From Pseudomonas putida (GTDB lineage: Bacteria > Pseudomonadota > Gammaproteobacteria > Pseudomonadales > Pseudomonadaceae): a stretch of DNA of 64,000 nt. A program made the position numbers and the translations under genes. The notes beneath the pieces are model-generated. The model saw only the letters and a program-made list of their open reading frames with translations, was not told where the DNA came from and did no database searches. Location: the NCBI RefSeq assembly GCF_009883635.2, contig NZ_CP026115.2, positions 1,426,001-1,490,000 of the forward strand, in the 5' to 3' direction. Each line of letters begins with the position of its first letter. Position 1 is the stretch's first letter. Positions 8,580 through 16,280 of this stretch are shown piece after piece.

Positions 8580-8951
8580 TTACTCGTCGTAGTACTTGAG
8601 GGCGGTCAGGGTCAGATCGCGGGTCGCTTCACCTTCGAGCTGGTACTTGCTGCCCATCTCGACAAGGGAAACCCCCGTCCAGCTCTTCCGCTTGCCGCCA
8701 CCGTCCAGAGGCTCGATGGTGATCTTGGCGTCGAGCATCGCCCGCCAGTTCGGTTCGCCGCTCTTGGGGATGGCGACCGAGACGCGCAGGTCGTACTCCT
8801 CCATGCCGGCCGCAGTGCCCTTGGGCCGGCCGGTGCGGTTCATGGTCTTGACCACGGTGCGACCGGTCTTGAGGGTGTCGTCGAGACTCTTGATGTCGTA
8901 GTCGGTGCCGTTGATCGACAGGACGATCTGGCCAACGTAAATATCGGACAT
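8580..8951 (-). CDS. Tail tube protein (Mu gp40/gpM-like)
   Basis: 123 aa, near Mu tail tube length (118). It has the short beta-sandwich pattern of contractile tail tubes (IVLSINGTDYDIKSLDD at the N-terminus, LTALKYYDE at the C-terminus). It follows the sheath gene by 11 bases and precedes the chaperone by 5, the conserved sheath-tube-chaperone-tape order. It forms the hexameric inner tube through which DNA passes. Confidence 0.9.
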   Translation of the reverse strand: MSDIYVGQIVLSINGTDYDIKSLDDTLKTGRTVVKTMNRTGRPKGTAAGMEEYDLRVSVAIPKSGEPNWRAMLDAKITIEPLDGGGKRKSWTGVSLVEMGSKYQLEGEATRDLTLTALKYYDE

Positions 8952-8962
8952 GGTGGCTCCGG

Positions 8963-10060
8963 TTACAGAAGAAGGTCGATGCGGCCGGCGAACACATGCA
9001 GGCCATTGACGACATCGACCGGGATCGATGCGTTGAGTCGGTTCACGTCTTGAGCTGAGCGCTCGACGATGAGCGCATCAGCGTTCTCTTCAACATTCTC
9101 GACGATCTCCAGCTCTTCCAGCTTCTTGAGCACGTCCAGAAGTTCACTGCGCACCGCAGCCGGCGTCCGGGCGGACAACTTGGCGCGCGGGAAGCGCAGG
9201 CGCACGCGGTCACGGCTGGACTCTCGGACGTAATAGAGAGTGCGGATGGTGGTCAGATCGAGCAGCGACACATCATTGGCCCCGGCCGCCGACTTGGTGT
9301 AGGTGGTCACAGCCCGCACGATCTGCACGGTGTTACCTGGCCCGACCTCCAGCGGCGTCACGCCATTGGCCAAGCAGGTTTCCTGCTCTGTTCGGCCCAG
9401 TCGGCTGGCAATCGGCGGCACCTGGATACCTGTCAAGACCAGGGTGTTGAGCGGGCGCGCAGGGTCTTCCTCGAACGCCACGACCGATGCGAACGCTGCC
9501 GCGACCTGGCGGGCGGTCGACGCAGTGCCCGGCATGACCGCGAGGCAGATCGCCCCCGAGTTCAGGTCTGCAGCCAGAGTAGTGGCGGCGGACAGGGTAG
9601 TGGTCACTGCACCAACACCGATGATCGACTGCTGCTCGGTGGAGTCGGTGTAGGTGTTGATGTGCGTGCGCAGAGCCGTCATGGCAGCTGCGCTGAACCA
9701 GGCAGGAACCAGGATGGTGAAGCCGCCCAATGCGGTCGATGCCAGCGCCGCCGCAATGCTTGGCTCGGTCTGCCCCTCGACGGTGACACCGACGCATGAG
9801 ATGGCGACGTAGCGATTCGCCGCGATGGCAGCTGCCACCATTTCCTGGGCGACATCACCGAACTTGGCTTTCGCCTCATCGGCGCTGTAGACCTGCTCAG
9901 GTACATTGGGCGCAGCAGTTGCGCCTGTGCCCAGTGGGACGATCAAGCAAATGTACTGCGCGTTGGTCGGCAGAGTTCGCACCGCAAGCTTGGTGTTGAA
10001 CTCCATGTAGACGCCCGGCTTTCGGATGCTCGCCGGGATGGTGTCGAATTCGATGGTCAT
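8963..10060 (-). CDS. Contractile tail sheath protein (Mu gp39/gpL-like, short form)
   Basis: 365 aa, clearly shorter than Mu gpL (about 495 aa). N-terminus MTIEFDTIPASIRKPGVYMEF is the typical sheath start (R-K-P-G-V-Y), and the C-terminal part has ARTPAAVRSELLDVLKKLEELEIVEN, the conserved C-terminal sheath domain with the strand used for inter-subunit lacing. The shorter length suggests loss of an outer insertion domain. The start overlaps the gp38-like stop by four bases. Presence of a sheath makes this a myovirus-type prophage. Confidence 0.92.
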   Translation of the reverse strand: MTIEFDTIPASIRKPGVYMEFNTKLAVRTLPTNAQYICLIVPLGTGATAAPNVPEQVYSADEAKAKFGDVAQEMVAAAIAANRYVAISCVGVTVEGQTEPSIAAALASTALGGFTILVPAWFSAAAMTALRTHINTYTDSTEQQSIIGVGAVTTTLSAATTLAADLNSGAICLAVMPGTASTARQVAAAFASVVAFEEDPARPLNTLVLTGIQVPPIASRLGRTEQETCLANGVTPLEVGPGNTVQIVRAVTTYTKSAAGANDVSLLDLTTIRTLYYVRESSRDRVRLRFPRAKLSARTPAAVRSELLDVLKKLEELEIVENVEENADALIVERSAQDVNRLNASIPVDVVNGLHVFAGRIDLLL

Positions 10061-10251
10061 TTCGCGCCCCTTTTAGCGGCTGGTTTGGCACCGCTCGGTT
10101 TGGCTTTCACCAGCTCGCCGGATGCGAGCCGACGCTGGTAGTAGGAGTTGTCTGGTACTTCCACCGAATCGGCCGGCGCGGCCTCGATGTATTTCCGTGG
10201 ATCTTCAGCCATCGGCACGCGATGACCTGGTGCAGCGGTGACAAGCATCAC
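10057..10251 (-). CDS. DUF2635 protein (Mu gp38-like)
   Basis: 64 aa. The N-terminal GHRVPMAEDPRKYI segment and the central YYQRRLASGELV motif are typical of the small DUF2635/gp38 family that lies just before the sheath gene in Mu-like phages. The C-terminus is basic and Ala-rich (GAKPAAKRGAK). The start overlaps the gp37-like stop by four bases. The molecular role is unknown. Confidence 0.88.
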   Translation of the reverse strand: MMLVTAAPGHRVPMAEDPRKYIEAAPADSVEVPDNSYYQRRLASGELVKAKPSGAKPAAKRGAK

Positions 10252-10826
10252 AAGTCCCCCAATTCAACTTTGTCGTGAGCCACGGCCCCTGGGTTGTCTG
10301 CTGGAACCCGGAAAGCCATGTCGATGCCCTCAAGGTTTGGCGTCCCGGCTTCAAACTCGGGAATCATCCAATCCAGCTCGATGGCGAAGCTCTGGCCCAG
10401 CACCGAGAGGTGACTGGTCTGGAACTTGCCGTTGACCAGGTTGGCGAACTCGGTCGGCGCCACGCGGGCGCCGCCTTCCTTGTGTTGCCACCCGGTCAGC
10501 AGGTGCATGCACTGCTCCCAGATCCAATAACTGCCCGGATCGCGAGCCACGGTGCCCCGCCTGGTTTCCCGCTCACCCCGAACCGAGGTGCTGGAAATGA
10601 CCAGGCGGAACACCACTGCAGCGGCAAATCGGCGGTTCTGCCCGGCCTTGCGGAACGTTACCTTTGGCGTGGTGATCAGCACCGACGGGGTCAGCTTGAG
10701 CAGGTCGACCAGCAGATCCGGGTCGCTCAGCTCTCCGCCGTAGCTGTCCAGGTGCAGGCGCGGCAGCTGTTCCTTCAGCTGCGCGAGCCGGTCCTGTATG
10801 GCGTCCTCCAGTTCGCCCAGCATCAC
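10248..10826 (-). CDS. DUF1834 protein (Mu gp37-like), probable tail terminator/connector
   Basis: 192 aa. Start MMLGELEDAIQDRLAQLKEQLP and the central SSTSVRGERETRRGT and WEQCMHLLTGW segments match the gp37/DUF1834 family, which by position between head-completion and sheath genes is thought to act at the tail terminus. The stop overlaps gp38-like, the start overlaps gp36-like, each by four bases. Function is inferred from the family and gene order. Confidence 0.87.
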   Translation of the reverse strand: MMLGELEDAIQDRLAQLKEQLPRLHLDSYGGELSDPDLLVDLLKLTPSVLITTPKVTFRKAGQNRRFAAAVVFRLVISSTSVRGERETRRGTVARDPGSYWIWEQCMHLLTGWQHKEGGARVAPTEFANLVNGKFQTSHLSVLGQSFAIELDWMIPEFEAGTPNLEGIDMAFRVPADNPGAVAHDKVELGDL

Positions 10827-11314
10827 AGCCCCCGGAGCGTGGTGCGGCTGAACAGCCGCGGCTGATGGCTGATCTGCAGGCCGGACTGACCGGCCTCTGC
10901 TGCGCCGCGCTTCTCGTCCTCAGCGGCCAGGCTTTCCAGCCGCTTAATGATGTCCTTGTAGCGCAGGCGCACAGCCGAATCGGCGTTGGCCTTCTCCCCG
11001 TACAAGTGGAACCTGGTCAGCTCGGGCAGGTCATCGGCGACCCAGCTCGGGGCGTCCTCGCCCTGGAGCCGGTAGCGCAGATAGAACTGAACCTCGCTGC
11101 GAGCGCGGGTCGCGGCATCGGCGATCCGTGCCAGTGCTGCAACAGCGGATGCCACATCCTCGGCATCCCAGTCGTCCAGGGGCTCACCCTTGGCCGCCGC
11201 TTCCAGCAGCTCACCTTCAATCGGGCGGCTGGTTGCCGGGACTGCGAGTTCCGCCATTTCCTTGGAGCCAAAGCGGGTAATGACCGCGATTGCGCTCGGC
11301 AGCGAGAGATTCAT
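10823..11314 (-). CDS. DUF1320 protein (Mu gp36-like), head-tail connector candidate
   Basis: 163 aa, mainly helical, with VITRFGSKEMAELAVP near the start and the ATRARSEVQFYLRYRL segment characteristic of DUF1320/gp36. Members of this group resemble head-completion adaptor proteins (gp6/gp15 type). It lies two genes after the capsid gene in the usual Mu order and overlaps gp35-like by one base. Confidence 0.87.
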   Translation of the reverse strand: MNLSLPSAIAVITRFGSKEMAELAVPATSRPIEGELLEAAAKGEPLDDWDAEDVASAVAALARIADAATRARSEVQFYLRYRLQGEDAPSWVADDLPELTRFHLYGEKANADSAVRLRYKDIIKRLESLAAEDEKRGAAEAGQSGLQISHQPRLFSRTTLRGL

Positions 11315-11937
11315 CAGTCAGCCCCTTTCTGGCCTGGCTTTGCTGCACCGCGCTTGCGAGGCGACTCCTCGGTGGTCACAGTTGCTGGCGGAGCAGCATC
11401 TGCCGTAGCCACTGCCTGAACCGTCGCCGAGTTCGACGACTCATCACCGCCGGCATTGCTGAGCGTTGACCCGTTTGCATCGTCCTGCGCCTCCGGCGCC
11501 TGTGGCTGTGGTTGAAGGTGTTCGGCAATTAGCGCGGCCAAGCTGTCAGCCTTGATGCAGATCACGCCCTCCTGCGTCGGGTCCGCTGCTTCCAGCAGCT
11601 TCACTACTTCCACGACCAGGCCGGGCGCCGCTTTCTGGCGTTCGAGCGCTGCCATCAGGTCGGCACAAGCTGACTTCAAGCCAGCGCGCGCCTTGCCCAG
11701 GTCATGCTCCAGCTGGGCGATGGTGTCGCCCATTTCCTGGATCAGTTCGTCATTGACCTGGTCGACCTGCAGGGCATCTTCCTGGACACCCTCAACGACG
11801 AGCAGATTCGGATCGTTGCGCAGCATGGCCAGTTGCTGCTCCGAAAGGTCGCCGTCCTGATGGAAAGTGCCCGCGATGCAGTGAGCCAGACCAGCACGGC
11901 GGTAGTTGTCACGCTTGGCTTTGATTACGGTTCCCAT
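11314..11937 (-). CDS. Mu gp35-like protein (FluMu HI1506-type N-terminal domain)
   Basis: 207 aa. Residues 1-50 (VIKAKRDNYRRAGLAHCIAGT and the following LSEQQLAMLRNDPNLLVVEG) form the short HI1506/gp35-type domain found directly downstream of the capsid gene in Mu-like phages. The rest is helical and then a low-complexity acidic/Ala/Thr tail ending in a basic stretch (PRKRGAAKPGQKGAD). The role is unknown; decoration or head-completion is possible. Confidence 0.8.
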   Translation of the reverse strand: MGTVIKAKRDNYRRAGLAHCIAGTFHQDGDLSEQQLAMLRNDPNLLVVEGVQEDALQVDQVNDELIQEMGDTIAQLEHDLGKARAGLKSACADLMAALERQKAAPGLVVEVVKLLEAADPTQEGVICIKADSLAALIAEHLQPQPQAPEAQDDANGSTLSNAGGDESSNSATVQAVATADAAPPATVTTEESPRKRGAAKPGQKGAD

Positions 11938-11943
11938 ATCCCG

Positions 11944-12837
11944 TTACCCCAGCCAGCTCGGCGACAGCACTTCAGCGCTACCGGCCCATTCGTTACCGCC
12001 TTCGGCGTCCTTGATTACCAGCTTGCGTGCCGCACCCTCCAGGCTGGAAGGCACCACCAGAAGGCCCGGGCTTACGCCCAGCGGGCGACCGCCATCGGCC
12101 TTGAAGTCCTTCATGGCCGCACGTGCGGCTGCATAGTTGTCGGCATTGAGCGGAGCCTTCGAGCAGAAGGCGAACTGCCAGAGGCCAAAGCCGGTGTTGA
12201 CGCGAGCGTCGACGCCGTAGCGGTATACGTCTTCCATGAACACCTTCTCGTCATCGATCTTGGTCATGGCCTTGAGATCGTAATTGCGGCGCTTCTGGAA
12301 GATGATCGGCTTGATGGCACGGCTGACATCGAGCAGATACCAGGCCGGGCCGGTGCCTTCCTGATAGTTACTGACGGAGACCGCAGTGCCGGTGCCGTCG
12401 CTGTTCGGGTACAGCGGGTGGTCGGTGTCGAAGAAGTTTTGGCCGTCGTAGCAGGCAGTGGTCAGGCCGGCTTTCAGCAGGGCGAATACCATTTCGTCCG
12501 GGTGAGCCTTGGCAGCGCGGCCCATTTCCTGGAACAGCGGGCCGTACACACCAACTTCGTCGTCTTCGATGGCGTCACGCGGGACGCTGACCGACGACTC
12601 GAATTTCTTGTTGGTGATGGTGTAGGCGTGGCTGGCCATGTCACGCAGCACGCGCTCACCGACCCATTCACGGAACGAGGGGAACTGACCCAGCCAGCCG
12701 TAGGTGTTGCTGGAGCTGGTCGAAGGCACTTCAGTCGCGATGCGCTGCCAGTCGGTCGGCGTGTCAGTGAACGCACGCTGATACTCGCTGCGGAAAGAGG
12801 TGAAGAGTGCGGCCAGCGCTTGGGGAGTAATGATCAT
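11944..12837 (-). CDS. Major capsid protein (Mu gp34/gpT-like)
   Basis: 297 aa, matching Mu gpT in length (305). Start MIITPQALAALFTSFRSEYQRAF and the WLGQFPSFREWVGERVLRDM segment are the signature of the Mu-like major head subunit. It follows the protease/scaffold gene by 13 bases and precedes gp35-like by 6. HK97-like fold is known for the family. No processing site at the N-terminus is obvious, in keeping with the separate scaffold. Confidence 0.94.
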   Translation of the reverse strand: MIITPQALAALFTSFRSEYQRAFTDTPTDWQRIATEVPSTSSSNTYGWLGQFPSFREWVGERVLRDMASHAYTITNKKFESSVSVPRDAIEDDEVGVYGPLFQEMGRAAKAHPDEMVFALLKAGLTTACYDGQNFFDTDHPLYPNSDGTGTAVSVSNYQEGTGPAWYLLDVSRAIKPIIFQKRRNYDLKAMTKIDDEKVFMEDVYRYGVDARVNTGFGLWQFAFCSKAPLNADNYAAARAAMKDFKADGGRPLGVSPGLLVVPSSLEGAARKLVIKDAEGGNEWAGSAEVLSPSWLG

Positions 12838-12850
12838 GTGATTGCGTCCT

Positions 12851-13348
12851 TTATTCGCTTACGCGGCCCTTGAGGAAGTCTTCTTCGCTCAAGCCCATCA
12901 GCTTGGCGATGTGCTTCTCCTCGGCATTCAGAGCTTTGGAGGTAGCGTCCGGCTGGCGCTCGCCCAGGCCAGACGGATCAGCAACAGTCGGCGCGGCCTT
13001 CACGAAGTCGCGGAAACGGTCGAGGCCGGCTTGCTCCGAACAGGTGGCTCGGTAGTAGTCGACCGTGGCTGGAGTGATCTTGCCCGCCTTCAGAGCGGCA
13101 TCGATCACGGTGTCGACCACGGCCTTGTGGTCTTCGGCCTTACGGGTTTCCAGCGCCTGCTCGGCGTTGGTCGCACGGGATAAGACCAAGTCGTAGTCGC
13201 CGCGCGGGACAAACTTGTCCAGGCTTGGCTGTTCGTTGTTGCGAGCAGTGGCAGTGGCTTTCAGCTGCGTGACCGCTGCTACGGCTTGCTCATCAGTTGC
13301 GGCGGCATCCAGCCCGAGGGACACCAGGAGCGCGAGTGGGATTGGCAT
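12851..13348 (-). CDS. Candidate internal-start scaffold protein (Mu gpZ-like)
   Basis: In-frame ATG at 13348 gives a 165-residue C-terminal product (MPIPLALLVSLGLDAAATDE onward), which starts after the protease domain and covers the helical scaffold. A purine stretch, CAGAGAC, lies about eight bases upstream and could serve as a weak ribosome site. In Mu the scaffold Z is made from an internal start in gene I. The internal initiation here is inferred, not shown. Confidence 0.5.
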   Translation of the reverse strand: MPIPLALLVSLGLDAAATDEQAVAAVTQLKATATARNNEQPSLDKFVPRGDYDLVLSRATNAEQALETRKAEDHKAVVDTVIDAALKAGKITPATVDYYRATCSEQAGLDRFRDFVKAAPTVADPSGLGERQPDATSKALNAEEKHIAKLMGLSEEDFLKGRVSE

Positions 13349-13828
13349 TTTGGAAGTCTCTGTTTGTTCATGATTCAGTGCGGTTAGCACCAGGTTTGGC
13401 TTATTCGTCAGGCCGACGCTGACCATGCGAACAATTCGCCGGGAGGCGTCGTCGTAGTCGAATACGGGGGAAACAAAGCGGTACTCTTTGGCGGCGACCT
13501 GGACGCCGGCGCGGGGTGTCCAATCGACATGGCCCCATAAGGCGCCGTCGCGTAGCTCAAGCCGATCAATCCAACCAGCGGCAGGCGCTTCCTCGCCCTT
13601 CGGCGCTGCAACCTCGGTGGCGTGCTCCCAGTCGATCACCATGTCGATACCGCGCCCGGTGAAGGCGGTAAGCACCCACTGCTGGGCCATGTCGTCGAAC
13701 AACCAGGTGCGCTTGTCCCGACCCTCGATGACGGGGCCAGTGGGAATCAGCTCGATCCAATCGGGCGCCTCGCCCTCAGTAGTGAGCAGCGCCGAAAGAT
13801 CCGTGTTCAGTGCGAGAAGTGTTTTCAT
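12851..13828 (-). CDS. Head maturation protease with fused scaffold region (Mu gpI-like)
   Basis: 325 aa. The N-terminal half carries the Mu-like I protease pattern (WIELIPTGPVIEGRDKRTWLF, then DMVIDWEHAT with an invariant His, and EYRFVSPVFDYD), and the C-terminal half is a charged helical scaffold. An in-frame internal ATG at 13348 could yield the scaffold alone, as with genes I and Z in Mu. Located directly upstream of the capsid gene. Cleaves the scaffold during prohead maturation. Confidence 0.9.
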   Translation of the reverse strand: MKTLLALNTDLSALLTTEGEAPDWIELIPTGPVIEGRDKRTWLFDDMAQQWVLTAFTGRGIDMVIDWEHATEVAAPKGEEAPAAGWIDRLELRDGALWGHVDWTPRAGVQVAAKEYRFVSPVFDYDDASRRIVRMVSVGLTNKPNLVLTALNHEQTETSKMPIPLALLVSLGLDAAATDEQAVAAVTQLKATATARNNEQPSLDKFVPRGDYDLVLSRATNAEQALETRKAEDHKAVVDTVIDAALKAGKITPATVDYYRATCSEQAGLDRFRDFVKAAPTVADPSGLGERQPDATSKALNAEEKHIAKLMGLSEEDFLKGRVSE

Positions 13829-14121
13829 GCCGCCAGTGTGTGCGGCATGCGGGAGGGAGTGTTTTTAAGCTCGACGCAAGGATTTGGTCGGCTGAGGGGG
13901 AATGCGCGAGGGAGGAGAATGCTACATCGCCATGCGAGGCGAGCGAGTCATTTTTTCGGGTTTTCCAGCCTTTCGATGTTTCCCGGTGTCGGTCAGAGGT
14001 TGGGAATGGGGCCAGAAGCAAATCTAACGGTAATCTAACGGTGCTCCCGATCAAATCCCAACCGGATGCACCGCCTAGGCCCTCCAGAAGGCTCAAATGA
14101 GCGCGTTTTTAGAAGACCTGG
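13829..14121. other. Intergenic region between gpG- and gpI-like genes with nested repeats
   Basis: This 293-base gap interrupts an otherwise tightly packed late operon. It contains two tandem copies of AATCTAACGGT (14021-14042) inside an inverted repeat, GGTTGGGA at 13998-14005 and TCCCAACC at 14056-14063. The only sizeable frame across it (14096 to 13776) overlaps the gpI start and looks non-coding. A second late promoter or regulatory RNA structure is possible. Confidence 0.6.
14021..14042. repeat. Tandem 11-bp direct repeat
   Basis: Two perfect adjacent copies of AATCTAACGGT (ACCGTTAGATT on the transcribed strand). One helical turn per unit would place both copies on the same DNA face, which suits a dimeric regulator. 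No known consensus matches. Confidence 0.7.
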
Positions 14122-14670
14122 TTAACCCTTCAAATAGCCAGCAACGATCTCCAAAATCTCTGCCTCGTCCTCGCTCGACAATCCGAGGTAGGGACGGGCT
14201 GGCATTTCGACAGATCTCGCCCCGTGGGTCACCCACTGGGAGAAGTTGGACTTGCTCTTCTTCACGAAGCGGTTGCCGACAACGCCACCTTTCTCCTTGA
14301 AGTACACCTGCTGAGATCTGGCAGCGTGCTCGATCTTCCCGCCGTCCTGGTGAATGGCCCCGTAGGGCCGGTCGGTGCCAAAGTCGAGCCCGTCATCACT
14401 CACCTGGTGGCGAAGCGTGTCGAGCAGAGCCCCGGACTCGCGCAGGATCTTGGTGCCTTTCTTCCTGGCCAGGGTGCGCGGCGACAGCGGTGCCCATGGT
14501 GAGCCATCCGGTGCAATCTGACGGCGCACTCGACTATCAGTGGACAGGTGCAGATATTCGGCAATGTCGTTGAGCGGCGTCCGCAGCGAGCCCAGGCGCT
14601 CTATCAGCAGTTCCAGCTCGCGCCCAACCACCGATGCGTCAAATGCTACTTCAAGTATTGCGCCGGCCAT
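14122..14670 (-). CDS. Virion morphogenesis protein (Mu gpG-like)
   Basis: 182 aa. The segment PDGSPWAPLSPRTLARKKGTK and the C-terminal MPARPYLGLSSEDEAEIL are the hallmark of the Mu gpG/P2 GpS tail-completion family. It lies between the gpF-like gene and the protease as in Mu. The family joins heads and tails or helps tail completion. Start ATG at 14670 sits 32 bases after the gpF-like stop. Confidence 0.9.
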   Translation of the reverse strand: MAGAILEVAFDASVVGRELELLIERLGSLRTPLNDIAEYLHLSTDSRVRRQIAPDGSPWAPLSPRTLARKKGTKILRESGALLDTLRHQVSDDGLDFGTDRPYGAIHQDGGKIEHAARSQQVYFKEKGGVVGNRFVKKSKSNFSQWVTHGARSVEMPARPYLGLSSEDEAEILEIVAGYLKG

Positions 14671-14702
14671 GGCGACCTCCTTCTATATGTAGACGCCTTG
14701 GA

Positions 14703-15971
14703 TCAATCGTCATCCAAGCGACGGTAGACCCGCACGCCAATGCGCAGCTGCTCCAGGTACTCAGGGTCTCTGCTGGCTTGGGAAAGCGTGGCGACGCCGT
14801 CCCAGCCATCCGCGCCGACTTCAAACACTGCCAGCGCCGGCATTGTCTCCCCATCCAGTTCGAGGCGGGTAATGTAGCGTCGGCGCAGCACGGCCTTGTT
14901 CTGCTCGGCCAGCCATTCGAGCCTGACCCACACCTCGTCCGGTTCTTGCAGCGCATCTGCCAATAACAGCAGATGACGGCCGCCGACCTTCAGCGCGCCC
15001 TCTTTGGCATCAGCGAACAGTCCTCGACCGATCACGACGCTGTCGCCCACCTTGTCGCGCAACACAGCCGGGGCAGTCTCGGTAGCGCCGAACTCGCCCA
15101 GGAACCGGCCGACATACTCCTCTTCGTCCAGGCCTTCAGGCATCACCCGACTTGCCGCTGCCGGCCGGGGTGCGGGGAGCGGACCAGGAGCGCGGCGGTT
15201 AGGCAACCCGGCACTTGGCACCGGGCTTGGACGCGCACCAGGTGCTGGCAGTGGATCGTGTGCGCGCAGTGCCGGCACGGCAGATGACAGTCGCGACTGG
15301 CCCGGCGCACGCTCGAATCCAGGATCAATGCCTAGAGGCACGCGGACGCTGCGTGGGCCATTGGGGCTGTTGACGCCGACGATGCGGGTTTCGTACTCGA
15401 CCACCGGGGCTGGGCCAACCTTAAGCCCCATGCGCTCAACGTCGCGAGCGCTGACCATGAACTTTTTGCACTTGCATCCCCAGCCGTTCTGCGGGGTATG
15501 GGTCGACCACCAGGCGTCATCGAGCGGGAGCACCGTCCCATTCCAGGCCAAGTGCTGGGGACGCGGGTGTGAGCTATCGCCGTGGCGATAAAGCCCGTAC
15601 GGCCGAGCTTTGCGCAGCTCCGGGTCAGCCATCTGCGCTTCCCGGCCGGCGTTGTAGGACTGCCGCAGGTTCGTCTCGAAGATGGTTTTCGTTCGCCAAG
15701 CCCGGCCGCCGTTGTACTCCCAGCCGTGTTGGCCAACGATCTTGTCGAAGTCCTTACGGAACTGCTCCAGGGTGCGCCCGGTGGCTATCGCCTTCTCAAC
15801 GGCACCGCGCATGTCGCTCAGCAGGTCGCGCTTCGTCGCCCCGGCCACAACAAACGCCCAGTCATGTTCGGCTGCATAGACATCCGTCCAGGCACGGGAC
15901 GGCATGTTGGTCTTGCCCTTGAAGTAGTCAATCTGTTCCTGGAACGGTAGCGAACCGTGGGATACTGCCAT
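14703..15971 (-). CDS. Minor head protein (Mu gpF-like, SPP1 gp7 family)
   Basis: 422 aa. N-terminal FQEQIDYFKGKTNMPSRAWTD and the central block with GRAWRTKTIFETNLRQSYNAG, followed by RHGDSSHPRPQHLAWNGTVL and GWGCKC, are typical of the Mu F head morphogenesis domain. A Pro/Ala-rich linker (about residues 235-285) separates this from a C-terminal domain of about 135 aa resembling phage barnase-EndoU-ColicinE5-type or similar tails, which I cannot assign. The family is a minor capsid protein ejected or internal in the head. Confidence 0.9.
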   Translation of the reverse strand: MAVSHGSLPFQEQIDYFKGKTNMPSRAWTDVYAAEHDWAFVVAGATKRDLLSDMRGAVEKAIATGRTLEQFRKDFDKIVGQHGWEYNGGRAWRTKTIFETNLRQSYNAGREAQMADPELRKARPYGLYRHGDSSHPRPQHLAWNGTVLPLDDAWWSTHTPQNGWGCKCKKFMVSARDVERMGLKVGPAPVVEYETRIVGVNSPNGPRSVRVPLGIDPGFERAPGQSRLSSAVPALRAHDPLPAPGARPSPVPSAGLPNRRAPGPLPAPRPAAASRVMPEGLDEEEYVGRFLGEFGATETAPAVLRDKVGDSVVIGRGLFADAKEGALKVGGRHLLLLADALQEPDEVWVRLEWLAEQNKAVLRRRYITRLELDGETMPALAVFEVGADGWDGVATLSQASRDPEYLEQLRIGVRVYRRLDDD

Positions 15972-16004
15972 GGGCTTTCCTATCGAAACGTAATGGGGTT
16001 AATC

Positions 16005-16280
16005 ATGAGCAGTCGAGTAATCGCCGCTAGAGCAAGAGTCAAATCGGCACGAGAGAAGCACGCAGTTGCCAAGCACACATTCCAACAAACAGACGCGCTG
16101 AAATCCGAAATCATCGAATCCTTCCTAGCGCTCGGCTTCTCCCTAGAAACAGCCGAGCAGCTTTATAAAGGTTGCTACCAGGCAGCTGATGTTGCTTTGG
16201 CTGAGGCCCTGAACGAATTAGAAGCGGCAAATGAAGACCTCGACCAGGTCGACCCGCGCCCAACCATCCCAACCGCTTAA
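16005..16280 (+). CDS. Plus-strand orphan gene inside the minus-strand head operon (moron candidate)
   Basis: 91 aa from ATG at 16005 (MSSRVIAARARVKSAREKHA), preceded by TGGGG about six bases upstream; the frame is open a further 48 bases. The protein is helical, with basic N-terminal half and acidic C-terminal half ending DLDQVDPRPTIPTA, and no recognised family. It is transcribed against all its neighbours, in the gap between portal and gpF-like genes, and its stop overlaps the portal stop by four bases. Codon use (AGA, ATC/TTA, AAT) and lower GC than the flanking genes suggest separate acquisition. Confidence 0.65.
   Translation: MSSRVIAARARVKSAREKHAVAKHTFQQTDALKSEIIESFLALGFSLETAEQLYKGCYQAADVALAEALNELEAANEDLDQVDPRPTIPTA

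Noticed and set aside
13776..14096. 106-codon frame across the gpG-gpI gap
   Set aside because: Overlaps the protease start by 53 bases, low-complexity shift in composition and no family; treated as non-coding.
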